Assembly (NCBI GenBank): GCA_023258975.1
Contig: JAHFRD010000005.1
Location: 171,711 to 235,710 of the forward strand
DNA: 64,000 nucleotides
Source of the DNA: Hydrogenophilales bacterium
GTDB lineage: Bacteria > Pseudomonadota > Gammaproteobacteria > Burkholderiales > Thiobacillaceae
Direction: 5' to 3'
Below the pieces are notes generated by a model that searched no databases, was not told the DNA's origin, and was given only the letters and a program-made list of their open reading frames with translations. A program made the position numbers and the translations under genes. Positions 49,659-59,868 of this stretch are shown in pieces; within the stretch, counting starts at the first letter, position 1, and each line of letters opens with the position of its first letter.

Positions 49659-52355
49659 ATGCCGAATTCCATGCCCGCGCGTTTGGCGGATAGCGACCCC
49701 CAGGAAACCCGCGAGTGGCTGGACGCCCTCGCCGCCGTAATCGAAGAGGAAGGCGTGGAGCGCGCGCATTACCTGCTGGAAAAGCTGGTCGACAAGGCGC
49801 GCCGCTCGGGTGCCTACCTGCCCTACAACGCCACCACCGCCTACGTGAACACCATCCCCGCGCACATGCAGGAGAAGCATCCCGGCGACGTGGCGATGGA
49901 GGGCCGCATCAAGGCGTTGATCCGCTGGAACGCGGTGGCCTGCGTGATGCGCGCCAACGAGAAGGCGCCGGGCGTGGGCGGCCACATCGCCAGCTTCCAG
50001 TCCTCCGCCACCCTGTATGACGTTGGTTTCAACCACTTCTTCAACGCCCCGAACGACGGACATGGCGGCGATCTGGTCTATTTCCAGGGCCATTCCGCGC
50101 CTGGCATCTACGCCCGCGCCTTCCTGGAAGGCCGCATCAGCGACGAGCAGTTTGGCAATTTCCGCCAGGAAACCAGCGGCCAGGGCATTCCCTCCTATCC
50201 GCACCCCTGGCTGATGCCGGATTTCTGGCAGTTCCCCACGGTGTCGATGGGCCTCGGCCCGATCACCGCCATCTACCAGGCGCGCTTTCTCAAGTACCTG
50301 CACGACCGTGGCATCAGTGACACCTCCGGGCGCCATGTCTGGGCCTTCCTCGGCGACGGCGAGACCGACGAGCCGGAATCCCTGGGCGCCATCACCCTGG
50401 CCTCGCGCGAGAAGCTGGACAACCTGATCTTCGTCATCAACTGCAACCTGCAACGCCTGGACGGCCCGGTGCGCGGCAACGGCAAGATCATCCAGGAACT
50501 GGAAGCCGCCTTCCGCGGCGCCGGCTGGAACGTGCTCAAGGTACTCTGGGGTTCCTACTGGGATCCGCTCCTGGCGATGGATTCCAAGGGCCTGCTGCGG
50601 CAGCGCATGGAAGAGTGTGTGGATGGCGAATACCAGAACTTCAAGGCCAAGGGCGGCGCCTACACGCGTGAGCACTTCTTCGGCAAATACCCGGAATTGA
50701 AGGAAATGGTCGCGGCCATGTCCGACGAGGACATCTGGCGCCTCAATCGGGGTGGCCACGATCCGCACAAGGTCTACGCAGCCTACGCGGCGGCGGTGAA
50801 GCATACCGGCCAGCCCACGGTGATCCTGGCAAAAACGGTGAAGGGCTACGGCATGGGCGCCTCCGGCGAGGCGCAGAACCCGACGCACCAGGCGAAGAAG
50901 ATGGCCCTGGCGGATCTGCGCGCCTTCCGCGACCGTTTCCAGATTCCCATTCCCGACGACCAGATCGAAAAGCTGCCGTTCTACCGCCCGGCCGAAGACA
51001 GCCCGGAAATGAAATACCTGCATGCCCGCCGCGCGGCGCTGGGCGGCTATGTCCCCACCCGCCGGAGCAGGTCCGAGCCCCTGCCGATCCCGCCGCTGAC
51101 CACCTTCCAGGCCATGCTGGAGGCCACCGGCGAACGGGAAATCTCGACCACGATGGCGTTCGTGCGCATCCTCACCGCCCTCCTGCGCGACAAGGCCATC
51201 GGCCGCCACATCGTCCCCATCATCCCGGACGAGGCGCGCACTTTCGGCATGGAAGGCCTGTTCCGCCAGGTCGGCATCTATTCCTCGGTGGGCCAGCTCT
51301 ATGAGCCGGTCGACTCCGACCAGGTGATGTATTACCGCGAGGACAAGGGCGGCCAGATCCTGGAAGAAGGCATCAACGAGGCCGGCGCCTTCTCCTCCTG
51401 GCTCGCCGCCGCCACGTCGTACAGCAGCAACAACGTGCAGATGATCCCCTTCTACATCTACTACTCGATGTTCGGCTTCCAGCGCATCGGCGACCTCGCC
51501 TGGGCCGCTGGCGACTCGCGCGCGCGCGGCTTCCTGCTGGGCGGCACCGCCGGGCGCACCACGCTGAACGGCGAGGGCCTGCAACACGAGGACGGCCACA
51601 GCCATCTGCAGGCGGCGCTGATCCCCAACTGCGTGTCCTACGACCCCACCTTCCATTACGAACTGACGGTGATCCTGCGCGACGGCATGCGCCGCATGTT
51701 CCAGGAGCAGGAGGACGTGTTCTATTACCTGACGGTGATGAACGAGAACTACAGCCACCCCGCCCTGCCCAAGGGCGCCGAGGCGGGCATCCTCAAGGGG
51801 CTGTACCGCTTGAGCGAGGGCGCCAAACCCAAAGGCAAGGCGCGGGCTGGCAAAACCTCGCCGCGCGTGCAACTCATGGGCTCCGGCACCATCCTGCGCG
51901 AAGTCATGGCCGCCGCCGAACTCCTGGAAAGTGACTGGGGCGTCACCGCCGATGTCTGGAGCGCGACCAGCTTCAACGAACTACGGCGCGAGGCCCAGGA
52001 TGTGCATCGCTGGAACCTGCTGCACCCGGATCAGAAACAGAAGACCAGCCACGTCGAACAATGCCTGGACGGAACGGAGGGCCCGATCATCGCCGCCACC
52101 GACTACATGCGCGCCTTCCCCGACCAGATTCGGGCCTATGTGCATCGCCGCTACGTGACGCTGGGCACCGACGGCTTCGGCCGTTCCGACTCGCGCGAGG
52201 CGCTGCGCAGCTTCTTCGAGGTGGATCGTCACCACGTCGTGCTGGCCGCGCTCAAGGCCCTGGCCGACGACGGCGTGCTCCCGGCCGCCAAGGCCGCCGA
52301 GGCGATTGTGAAATACGGCATCGACGCCGACCGGGCCAACCCGGTCAACATTTAA
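49659..52355 (+). CDS. aceE: Pyruvate dehydrogenase E1 (homodimeric)
   Basis: Thiamine-diphosphate enzyme that decarboxylates pyruvate and acetylates the lipoyl group of E2. The 898-residue single-chain form is usual in beta/gammaproteobacteria. The ThDP motif is FLGDGETDEPESLGAITLAS; YVNTIPAHMQEKHPGD, HLQAALIPNCVSYDPT and QHEDGHSHLQ are family marks. First gene of aceE-aceF-lpdA, 11 bp before aceF. GGAG lies about 10 bases before the ATG; a second in-frame ATG follows at 49671. Confidence 0.97.
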   Translation: MPNSMPARLADSDPQETREWLDALAAVIEEEGVERAHYLLEKLVDKARRSGAYLPYNATTAYVNTIPAHMQEKHPGDVAMEGRIKALIRWNAVACVMRANEKAPGVGGHIASFQSSATLYDVGFNHFFNAPNDGHGGDLVYFQGHSAPGIYARAFLEGRISDEQFGNFRQETSGQGIPSYPHPWLMPDFWQFPTVSMGLGPITAIYQARFLKYLHDRGISDTSGRHVWAFLGDGETDEPESLGAITLASREKLDNLIFVINCNLQRLDGPVRGNGKIIQELEAAFRGAGWNVLKVLWGSYWDPLLAMDSKGLLRQRMEECVDGEYQNFKAKGGAYTREHFFGKYPELKEMVAAMSDEDIWRLNRGGHDPHKVYAAYAAAVKHTGQPTVILAKTVKGYGMGASGEAQNPTHQAKKMALADLRAFRDRFQIPIPDDQIEKLPFYRPAEDSPEMKYLHARRAALGGYVPTRRSRSEPLPIPPLTTFQAMLEATGEREISTTMAFVRILTALLRDKAIGRHIVPIIPDEARTFGMEGLFRQVGIYSSVGQLYEPVDSDQVMYYREDKGGQILEEGINEAGAFSSWLAAATSYSSNNVQMIPFYIYYSMFGFQRIGDLAWAAGDSRARGFLLGGTAGRTTLNGEGLQHEDGHSHLQAALIPNCVSYDPTFHYELTVILRDGMRRMFQEQEDVFYYLTVMNENYSHPALPKGAEAGILKGLYRLSEGAKPKGKARAGKTSPRVQLMGSGTILREVMAAAELLESDWGVTADVWSATSFNELRREAQDVHRWNLLHPDQKQKTSHVEQCLDGTEGPIIAATDYMRAFPDQIRAYVHRRYVTLGTDGFGRSDSREALRSFFEVDRHHVVLAALKALADDGVLPAAKAAEAIVKYGIDADRANPVNI

Positions 52356-52366
52356 GGAGACGATAG

Positions 52367-53701
52367 ATGTCTATCAAGGAAATCCTCGTCCCCGATATCG
52401 GTAGTTTCAAGGATGTCGAAATCATCGAAATCATGGTCAAAGTGGGCGACACCCTCGCCGCCGACGACTCGATCATGACCGTGGAGTCCGACAAGGCGGC
52501 GATGGACATCCCCGCCCCCTTCGCCGGCACGGTGACGGAACTCAGGATCAAGGTTGGCGACAAGGTCTCGGCCGGCTCGGCGATACTGATGCTGGACACC
52601 GCCGGGGAAGCCGTGGCGAGCACCACCAGCGCGCCGGTGGTGAAGTCGTTCACGCCCGCCGCCACGCCGATGGTGGCCAACGTGCCGCCACCCACCCATC
52701 CCGCCCCGGAAGTCCCCGCCCACATCGCGCCCAAACACCGCCCCGACCCGGTCGCCGCGCATGCCGAATTCGCCGGCGGCAAGCCGGCCCACGCAAGCCC
52801 CTCGGTACGCCGTTTCGCCCGCGAGTTGGGCATACACCCCGGTGGCGCGGAACTTTCCCGCATCAAGGGCAGCGGCCCGCGCGGCCGCATCCTGAAAGAA
52901 GACGTGCAGGAATGGATCAAGGCGGAACTGGCCAAACCCACCGGCGAAGCCATCGGCCTCGGCCTCACGCCCGCGCCAGTGATTGATTTCGCCAAATTCG
53001 GCGAGATCGACACGCAACCGCTGTCGCGCATCAAGAAGCTCTCCGGCGCCAACCTGCATCGCAACTGGGTCACCGCGCCGCATGTCACCCAATTCGACGA
53101 AGCCGACATCACCGAACTGGAAGACTTTCGTAAATCCATGCTGGACGAGGCGGCCAGGCGCGGCGTCAAGCTCACCCTGCTGGCCTTCCTGATGAAGGCC
53201 GTGGTCAACGCCCTGCGCAACTATCCGACCTTCAACGCCTCGCTGGCGGCGGACGGCGAGAGCCTGGTGCTGAAGAAGTACTTCCACGTCGGTTTCGCCT
53301 GCGACACCCCGGACGGACTGGTCGTCCCGGTGATCCGCGACGTGAACAAGAAGGACGTCATGGACATCGCGCGGGAACTGGCGGAACTCTCCGAACTGGC
53401 GCGCGAGCGCAAGCTCAAGGTCGATGCCATGACCGGCGGCTGCTTCACCATCTCCAGCCTCGGCGGCATCGGTGGCACCGCCTTCACGCCCATCATCAAC
53501 TGCCCGGAAGTCGCCATCCTCGGCCTCTCCCGCGCCGACTGGAAACCTGTGTGGAACAAGGCCGGCAAGACCTTCGAGCCGCGCCTGATGCTGCCGTTGT
53601 CGCTGTCCTACGACCACCGCGTCATCGACGGCGCCGACGGCGCGCGCTTCACCAGCCATTTGCGGCTGATGTTGTCGGACGTGCGGCGATTGTTGCTGTG
53701 A
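52367..53701 (+). CDS. aceF: Dihydrolipoamide acetyltransferase (PDH E2)
   Basis: Core enzyme that moves acetyl groups from lipoate to CoA. The 444-residue protein has one lipoyl domain (about 1-78, lysine in VESDKAAMDIPAPFAG), an Ala/Pro linker, the E1/E3-binding domain (about 143-180, ASPSVRRFARELGIH) and the catalytic domain with the active His in LSYDHRVIDGADGARF. E. coli has three lipoyl domains; one is common in related bacteria. AAGGAGA precedes the ATG. A family B palindrome separates it from lpdA. Confidence 0.97.
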   Translation: MSIKEILVPDIGSFKDVEIIEIMVKVGDTLAADDSIMTVESDKAAMDIPAPFAGTVTELRIKVGDKVSAGSAILMLDTAGEAVASTTSAPVVKSFTPAATPMVANVPPPTHPAPEVPAHIAPKHRPDPVAAHAEFAGGKPAHASPSVRRFARELGIHPGGAELSRIKGSGPRGRILKEDVQEWIKAELAKPTGEAIGLGLTPAPVIDFAKFGEIDTQPLSRIKKLSGANLHRNWVTAPHVTQFDEADITELEDFRKSMLDEAARRGVKLTLLAFLMKAVVNALRNYPTFNASLAADGESLVLKKYFHVGFACDTPDGLVVPVIRDVNKKDVMDIARELAELSELARERKLKVDAMTGGCFTISSLGGIGGTAFTPIINCPEVAILGLSRADWKPVWNKAGKTFEPRLMLPLSLSYDHRVIDGADGARFTSHLRLMLSDVRRLLL

Positions 53702-53702
53702 A

Positions 53703-53751
53703 GTAGCGCCGGCGTCTGGCCGGCGTCTGGCCGGCGGGACGCCGGCGCTAC
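53703..53751. repeat. Family B palindrome inside the pdh operon
   Basis: GTAGCGCCGGCG at the left and CGCCGGCGCTAC at the right, with GTCTGGCCGGC duplicated in the centre. It begins one base after the aceF stop and ends 20 bases before lpdA. Confidence 0.85.
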
Positions 53752-53770
53752 AAAAAAACGAGATCGAATC

Positions 53771-55516
53771 ATGAGCCAATCTATTGAAATCAAAGTGCCG
53801 GGCATCGGCGGCTTCAAGGACGTCGCCGTCATCGACATTCTGGTCGCCCCCGGTGAGCGCATCGCCAAGGATGCCGCGCTGATCACCGTCGAATCCGACA
53901 AGGCGGCGATGGACATTCCCTGCCCGCAAGCCGGCGTGGTCGAGAAACTGCTGGTGAAGGTGGGCGACAAGGTTTCCGAAGGGTCGCCGCTGCTGTTGTT
54001 GAACGCCTCCGTGGAAGCGGCAACGCCGCCCGCGCAAGCGGCTGCCAGCGCACCCTCGCCGCAACCCGCGCCCACCCGATCCGCGACTTCTGACTTGCAT
54101 GCCCAGGTCGTCGTCCTCGGCGCCGGCCCCGGCGGCTATACCGCCGCCTTCCGCGCCGCCGACCTGGGTTTACAGGTGGTGCTGGTCGAGCGCTATCCCA
54201 ACCTCGGCGGCGTCTGTCTCAACGTCGGCTGCATCCCCTCGAAAGCCCTGCTGCACGCCGCCAAGCTGATTACCGAGACCGAGGAAATGGCCGCCCACGG
54301 CGTCAGCTTCGGCAAACCCCAGATAGACCTCGCCAGGCTGCGCGAGTGGAAGGCGAAGGACGTGGTCGCCAAGCTCACCGGCGGCCTCGGCGCCCTGGCC
54401 AGGCAACGCAAGGTCACGGTGGTACACGGCGACGCCCAATTCACCGGCGCCAACAGTCTGCAAGTCAGCGGCGCCGATGGCGCGGTCAAAACCATTTCTT
54501 TCGACCAAGCCATCATCGCCGCCGGCTCCCAGGTCATCAATCTGCCCGGCCAGCCGGACGATCCGCGCGTCATGGATTCCACCGGCGCCCTGGCGCTGGA
54601 GGACGTGCCGGCGCGCCTGCTGGTGATCGGCGGCGGCATCATCGGCCTGGAAATGGGCACCGTCTACGATGCCCTCGGCAGCAAGGTCACCGTGGTGGAA
54701 CGCGGCGGCCAGCTCATTACCGGTTGCGACACCGACCTGGTGCGCCCGCTCGCCAAGCGCATGGAAAAGCGTTTCGAGAAGATCCTGCTCAACACCGGCG
54801 TCACGGACATCAAAGCGGCGGACGACGGCATCCACGTCACTTTGCAACTGGGCGACAAGGCCGAAACCCAGGTGTTCGACCGCGTCCTGGTCGCCATCGG
54901 CCGCCGCCCCAACGGCAAGCTGATCGGCGCCGAAGCCGCCGGCGTCCAGGTCAACGAGCAGGGTTTCATTCCGGTGGACAAGCAGATGCGCACCAACGTC
55001 CCGCACATCTTCGCCATCGGCGACATCGTCGGCCAGCCCATGCTGGCGCACAAGGCCGTGCATGAAGGCAAGATCGCCGCTGAAGTCATCGCCGACGTGG
55101 GTGGCAAAAACGGGGTGGAATTCCAGGCCCTGGTGATCCCCTCGGTCGCTTACACCGACCCGGAAGTCGCCTGGGTCGGCATGACCGAAATCGAAGCCAA
55201 GGCCCAAGGCATCGAGATCGAAAAAGGCGTCTTCCCCTGGGCCGCCAGCGGCCGCGCGCTGTCTCTGGGCCGCACCGAAGGCATGACCAAGCTGATCCTG
55301 GAGAAGGAATCCGGCCGCGTCATCGGCGCCGGCATCGTCGGCAGCCACGCCGGCGAACTGCTCGCCGAAGCCGTGCTCGCCATCGAGATGGGCGCCACGG
55401 CGGAAGATATCGGCCTCACCATCCACGCCCATCCGACGCTCTCGGAAACCCTCTGCTTCGCCGCCGAAATGGCGGAAGGCACCATCACCGACCTGCTGCC
55501 GCCGAAGAAAAAGTAG
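53771..55516 (+). CDS. lpdA: Dihydrolipoamide dehydrogenase with lipoyl domain (PDH E3)
   Basis: FAD enzyme that reoxidises dihydrolipoamide with NAD+. The 581-residue protein carries an N-terminal lipoyl domain (about 1-80, VESDKAAMDIPCPQAG) before the E3 fold. That fold has VVLGAGPGGYTAAFRAADLG (FAD), the redox disulfide in GGVCLNVGCIPSKALL, GGGIIGLEMGTVYDALG (NAD) and the C-terminal HAHPTLSETL with the catalytic His. The lipoyl-E3 fusion is frequent in betaproteobacteria and Neisseria. It ends the operon; a 17-bp stem follows. Confidence 0.97.
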   Translation: MSQSIEIKVPGIGGFKDVAVIDILVAPGERIAKDAALITVESDKAAMDIPCPQAGVVEKLLVKVGDKVSEGSPLLLLNASVEAATPPAQAAASAPSPQPAPTRSATSDLHAQVVVLGAGPGGYTAAFRAADLGLQVVLVERYPNLGGVCLNVGCIPSKALLHAAKLITETEEMAAHGVSFGKPQIDLARLREWKAKDVVAKLTGGLGALARQRKVTVVHGDAQFTGANSLQVSGADGAVKTISFDQAIIAAGSQVINLPGQPDDPRVMDSTGALALEDVPARLLVIGGGIIGLEMGTVYDALGSKVTVVERGGQLITGCDTDLVRPLAKRMEKRFEKILLNTGVTDIKAADDGIHVTLQLGDKAETQVFDRVLVAIGRRPNGKLIGAEAAGVQVNEQGFIPVDKQMRTNVPHIFAIGDIVGQPMLAHKAVHEGKIAAEVIADVGGKNGVEFQALVIPSVAYTDPEVAWVGMTEIEAKAQGIEIEKGVFPWAASGRALSLGRTEGMTKLILEKESGRVIGAGIVGSHAGELLAEAVLAIEMGATAEDIGLTIHAHPTLSETLCFAAEMAEGTITDLLPPKKK

Positions 55517-55533
55517 AGTTTTTCTTCTTTCAT

Positions 55534-55569
55534 CAACGCCAAGGGCCGCGTGCGCGGCCCTTGGCGTTG
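55534..55569. terminator. Perfect 17-bp hairpin between convergent lpdA and cysS
   Basis: CAACGCCAAGGGCCGCG and its exact complement around TG. It is GC-rich and sits between two convergent genes, so it may end transcription on both strands, though a T-run is lacking on either side (TTTTTCTTCTTT precedes it on the plus strand). Confidence 0.7.
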
Positions 55570-55601
55570 AATACTCAGCGTGGCCTGGCGGTCGGCGCGA
55601 A

Positions 55602-56978
55602 CTACTCCCGCCGCCAGGTGGTTCCTTGCGCGCCGTCTTCCAGCGCGATGCCGGCGGCCTTGAGCTCGTCGCGGATGGCGTCGGAACGTTTGAAGTCTTT
55701 GCCTTTGCGGGCGGCGAGGCGTTCGTCGATGAGGGTATGGATGTGCTCGGGTGTGTAGCCGCCTGCGTCACCGGGGCCGGCTTGCATGAAGGCTTCCGGC
55801 TCACGCTGTAGGAGGCCGAGGACGCCACCCAGCACTTTCAGCAACCCGGCCTGGGCTGGGTCGCGGCTCTTGTTGATTTCGGCGGCGAGGTCGAACAGGA
55901 CGGCGAGGGCTTCGGGGGTATTGAAGTCGTCGTCCATCGCTTCCTTGAAGCGGGCGGGATGCGGGGCATTCCAGTCGATTTCAACGGCCGCGGCGGCGGC
56001 GACGCCGCGCAAGGCGGTGTAAAGGCGGGACAACGCGGCCCTGGCGTCGTCGAGGTGCTGGTCGGAGTAGTTGAGCGGGCTGCGGTAGTGGGCGCGCAGG
56101 ATGAAGAAGCGCACCACTTCGGCGTCGTATTTTTTCAGGACTTCGCGGATGGTGAAGAAGTTGCCCAGGCTCTTCGACATCTTTTCGTCGTCGACGCGGA
56201 CGAAGCCGTTGTGCAGCCAGTAGTTGACGAACTTGCAGGCGTACGCGCCCTCGGACTGGGCGATCTCGTTTTCATGGTGGGGAAATTGCAGATCCTGGCC
56301 GCCACCGTGGATGTCGAAATGGGCGCCGAGCAGGTCGCTGCCCATGACCGAGCATTCGATGTGCCAGCCGGGTCGGCCTTCGCCCCAGGGCGACGGCCAG
56401 GACGGCTCGTTCGGTTTGGCGGCCTTCCACAGCACGAAGTCCATCGGGTCGCGCTTGATGGGGTCGATTTCGACCCGCTCGCCGGCGCGCAGATCGTCCA
56501 GCGTCTTGCCGGAGAGTTGGCCGTAGCTGGGAAAGCTGTTCACTGCGTAATAGACGTCCCCATTGGGGGCGGCATAGGCATGGTCGCGGTCGATCAGGGT
56601 CTGGATCATGGTCAGCATCTTGCCGACGTATTCGGTGGCGCGCGGCTCGTGATCGGGAGGCAGCACGCCAAGGGCGGCGCCGTCCTCGTGCATGGCGTCG
56701 ATGAAGCGCTGGGTGAGCGCGGTGAAGGCTTCGCCGTTTTCGAAGGCGCGCTTGATGATCTTGTCGTCGATGTCGGTGACGTTGCGCACGTAATCGACGT
56801 CATAACCCGTGGCGCGCAGCCAGCGCGTGATCATGTCGAACACCACCAGCACCCGGGCGTGGCCGAGGTGGCAGTAGTCGTACACGGTCATGCCGCAGAC
56901 ATACATGCGCACCTGGCCGGGGGTGATGGGGACGAATGCTTCCTTCTTGCGGGTGAGGGTGTTGTGCAGGGTCAACAT
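55602..56978 (-). CDS. cysS: Cysteinyl-tRNA synthetase
   Basis: Charges tRNA-Cys. The 458-residue class I synthetase shows the zinc Cys and HIGH-equivalent in [37 protein letters not shown], the KMSKS loop [12 protein letters not shown] and the C-terminal anticodon-binding region with [16 protein letters not shown]. It overlaps the glnS stop by one base (TGATG), so the two synthetases are coupled. Confidence 0.98.
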   Translation of the reverse strand: MLTLHNTLTRKKEAFVPITPGQVRMYVCGMTVYDYCHLGHARVLVVFDMITRWLRATGYDVDYVRNVTDIDDKIIKRAFENGEAFTALTQRFIDAMHEDGAALGVLPPDHEPRATEYVGKMLTMIQTLIDRDHAYAAPNGDVYYAVNSFPSYGQLSGKTLDDLRAGERVEIDPIKRDPMDFVLWKAAKPNEPSWPSPWGEGRPGWHIECSVMGSDLLGAHFDIHGGGQDLQFPHHENEIAQSEGAYACKFVNYWLHNGFVRVDDEKMSKSLGNFFTIREVLKKYDAEVVRFFILRAHYRSPLNYSDQHLDDARAALSRLYTALRGVAAAAAVEIDWNAPHPARFKEAMDDDFNTPEALAVLFDLAAEINKSRDPAQAGLLKVLGGVLGLLQREPEAFMQAGPGDAGGYTPEHIHTLIDERLAARKGKDFKRSDAIRDELKAAGIALEDGAQGTTWRRE

Positions 56979-58648
56979 CAGGCTTGTTCCTTGGCCCAGG
57001 AGTCTTTCAGCGTCACGGTGCGATTGAACGCAAGGCGCTCACCAGGCTTGTGGTCGAAGCGGTCGGCGCAGAAGTAGCCGAGGCGCTCGAACTGGTAGCG
57101 GGTTTCCGGCGCGGCTGCGTTGACGCAGGCTTCCGCCCAGCCGCTCACCACGGTCAGGGAGCCCGGGTTGATGAACTCCAGAAAATCGCGGCCCTTGTGG
57201 CCGTCCGGTTCCGGGTCAAGGAACAGGCGGTCATAGAGGCGCGCCTCGATGGGCAGGGCGTGGGCGGCGGAAACCCAGTGGATGACGCCCTTGACCTTGC
57301 GGCCGACCGGGTTCTTGCCCAGGGTTTCGTGGTCGATGCAACAGCGCAGTTCGACCACGCGTCCCTCGGCGTCCTTCACCACTTCCTCGCACTGGATGAC
57401 GTAGGAATAGCGCAGGCGCGCCTCCCCCCCGGGAGTGAGACGCTGCCAGCCGGCGGGCGGGTTTTCCGCGAAATCGTCCTGTTCGATCCAGATTTCGCGG
57501 CTGATCGGCACCTCGCGCTCGCCAAATTCAGGGTGGCTGGGATGGAAGCCGGCGCCGCGCGAGGTGGTCACGCCTTCCTGGTAATTGGTCAACACCACCT
57601 TGAGCGGGTTGAGCACCGCCATCACACGCGGCACTTTGGTTTCCAGGTCTTCGCGGATGGCGCCTTCCAGCACCGCCATGTCGACCACGTTCTCGCTTTT
57701 GGAGATGCCGATGCGGCGGGTGAATTCACGGATGCCGGCCGGGGTGTAGCCGCGCCGGCGCATGCCGTGGATGGTGGGCATGCGCGGGTCATCCCAGCCG
57801 GCGACATGGCCTTGCGTGACCAGTTGGTTGAGCTTCCTTTTGCTGGTGACGGTGTAGTGCAGTTCCAGGCGGGAGAACTCGATCTGGCGCGGATGCGAGG
57901 GCACCGAGAGTTGATCCAGCACCCAGTCGTAGAGCGGACGGTGATCCTCGAACTCCAGGGTGCACAGGGAATGGGTGATGTTCTCCAGGGCATCGGAGAT
58001 GCAATGCGTGTAGTCGTACATCGGATAGATGCACCACTGGTCGCCGGTGCGGATGTGGTGGGCGCGCTTGATTCGGTAGATCACCGGGTCGCGCAGGTTG
58101 ATGTTGGGGCTGGCCATGTCGATCCTGGCGCGCAGGGTGCGCGAGCCGTCCGGGAACTCGCCCGCCTTCATGCGCTGGAACAGGTCGCGATTCTCCTCCG
58201 GGGCGCGGTTTCGGCAGGGGCTTGCCCGGCCCGGCTGGGTCAGGGTGCCGCGGTATTCGCGCATCTCTTCGGGCGTCAGGTCGTCAACGTAGGCCAGGCC
58301 TTTGTCGATCAACTCCTGCGCATATTCATACAGCGCCGGGAAGTAGTCGGAAGCCCAGCGCACTTCGCCATTCCACTCGAAACCCAGCCAGCGCACGTCT
58401 TCCTGGATGGCGCCGGCGTATTCCTCGGTCTCCTTCTCGGGATTGGTGTCGTCGAAACGCAGGTTGCAGGTGCCCTGATAGTCGCGGGCCAGGCCGAAAT
58501 TCAGGCAGATCGACTTGGCATGGCCGATATGCAGATAACCATTGGGTTCGGGTGGAAAGCGGGTGGCGATGGCGGCATGTTTGCCGCTGGTCAGGTCGGC
58601 TTCGATGATGGTGCGGATGAAATGCTGAACGGGGGCGGGATCGCTCAT
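56978..58648 (-). CDS. glnS: Glutaminyl-tRNA synthetase
   Basis: Charges tRNA-Gln directly. The 556-residue protein has the HIGH motif in [19 protein letters not shown], the KMSKS counterpart in [17 protein letters not shown] (Thr where E. coli has Met) and the C-terminal beta-barrel anticodon domain ([20 protein letters not shown]). I place the start at the ATG at 58648 ([15 protein letters not shown]), the usual N-terminus; the open frame continues upstream without conservation. It leads directly into cysS. Confidence 0.97.
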   Translation of the reverse strand: MSDPAPVQHFIRTIIEADLTSGKHAAIATRFPPEPNGYLHIGHAKSICLNFGLARDYQGTCNLRFDDTNPEKETEEYAGAIQEDVRWLGFEWNGEVRWASDYFPALYEYAQELIDKGLAYVDDLTPEEMREYRGTLTQPGRASPCRNRAPEENRDLFQRMKAGEFPDGSRTLRARIDMASPNINLRDPVIYRIKRAHHIRTGDQWCIYPMYDYTHCISDALENITHSLCTLEFEDHRPLYDWVLDQLSVPSHPRQIEFSRLELHYTVTSKRKLNQLVTQGHVAGWDDPRMPTIHGMRRRGYTPAGIREFTRRIGISKSENVVDMAVLEGAIREDLETKVPRVMAVLNPLKVVLTNYQEGVTTSRGAGFHPSHPEFGEREVPISREIWIEQDDFAENPPAGWQRLTPGGEARLRYSYVIQCEEVVKDAEGRVVELRCCIDHETLGKNPVGRKVKGVIHWVSAAHALPIEARLYDRLFLDPEPDGHKGRDFLEFINPGSLTVVSGWAEACVNAAAPETRYQFERLGYFCADRFDHKPGERLAFNRTVTLKDSWAKEQA

Positions 58649-58786
58649 GGCTTGATCGAAAAGGGGAGACGGGGAAAAGCACGGCTGGGGGAGTAATTTT
58701 GAAATGTGCCCTGCGGGGGCTAGAATTCGCGCGGTTCGGAGACTTCCTCCATCAACCACAAAAACCCCGAAAAGCTTAACACACAC

Positions 58787-59863
58787 ATGGTCCTGTCCCG
58801 TTTCTCCCGCGCCTTACCCATCACGCTTCTCCTCGCCTGGCTTCCCTGTGTGGCGCTGGCCGCCGCGCCCAATGTTCAGGACGCCAACCAGGCTTTCCGG
58901 CAAGGCAACAATGTCGCCGCGCTGGAAAAGGTGAACACTTTCCTGGCGGGCAATCCCAAAGACGCCCAGGGGCGTTTTCTCAAGGGTCTGATCCTCACCG
59001 AACTGAACCGCTACAACGACGCGATCAAGGTGTTCACCGATCTCACCGAGGATTACCCGGAACTGCCCGAGCCATACAACAACCTGGCCGTGCTTTACGC
59101 CGCTCAGGCCCAGTACGAACGCGCCAAGAACAGCCTGGAAATGGCCATCCGCACGCATCCCAGCTATGCCACCGCGCATGAAAATCTGGGCGACATCTAT
59201 GCCAAGATGGCCTCGCAGTCCTACGACAAAGCCTTGCAACTGGATAAATCGAACACCTCCGCGCTGACCAAGCTGGCGATGATCCGCGATTTGTTCAGCC
59301 CCGCTCAGATGCATGACGCGGGCAAGGGCAAGGTACTCGCCAAGACCGGCACGGCCAGGGCCGGCCAGCTCGCGCAGGCCACCAACGCGCCGACCGATCC
59401 GGTTCGCCCCACACTGCCCCCCGTCCAGAGCAAGCCCGAGGAGCCGGCCAAGCCGGTGGAGAAGGTGGTCCAGTCCGCGCCGGAGAAACCCGCAGCCAAG
59501 CCCGTCGAACAAGCTCCGGTGGCCACCGTCGACCCCGGTGTGGAAATCGAGCGGACGTTGCATGACTGGGCCGAGACGTGGAGCCGACGCGATGCCGATG
59601 GCTATCTGGCCTTCTACGGCAAGGACTTCAAGGTGCCCGACGGACGCGATCGCGCGGAATGGGAAGCGGAACGGAAAGACCGTGTCACCCGGCCCAGATT
59701 CATCAAGGTAAAACTGGATCGAATCGATATTCAGCGACAAGGCGACACGGCCACCGTCAGCTTCACCCAGCACTACGCATCCAACACCTATAAAGACAAA
59801 GGCAAGAAAGCTCTGATCCTGGAAAAACAGGGGGACGCCTGGAAAATCGTCGAGGAGCGTTGA
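58787..59863 (+). CDS. Exported TPR protein with NTF2-like C-terminus
   Basis: A 358-residue envelope protein. A signal peptide (about 1-25) is followed by TPR repeats (about 30-165, for example [20 protein letters not shown] and [20 protein letters not shown]) with a [20 protein letters not shown] end. A Pro/Lys/Glu linker (about 205-250) precedes an NTF2/SnoaL-like domain (about 255-358, [20 protein letters not shown]). The next gene, an L,D-transpeptidase, carries a related domain. The TPR part probably binds a protein partner. The stop overlaps or touches the next gene's start region. Confidence 0.85.
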   Translation: MVLSRFSRALPITLLLAWLPCVALAAAPNVQDANQAFRQGNNVAALEKVNTFLAGNPKDAQGRFLKGLILTELNRYNDAIKVFTDLTEDYPELPEPYNNLAVLYAAQAQYERAKNSLEMAIRTHPSYATAHENLGDIYAKMASQSYDKALQLDKSNTSALTKLAMIRDLFSPAQMHDAGKGKVLAKTGTARAGQLAQATNAPTDPVRPTLPPVQSKPEEPAKPVEKVVQSAPEKPAAKPVEQAPVATVDPGVEIERTLHDWAETWSRRDADGYLAFYGKDFKVPDGRDRAEWEAERKDRVTRPRFIKVKLDRIDIQRQGDTATVSFTQHYASNTYKDKGKKALILEKQGDAWKIVEER

Positions 59864-59868
59864 TACGC

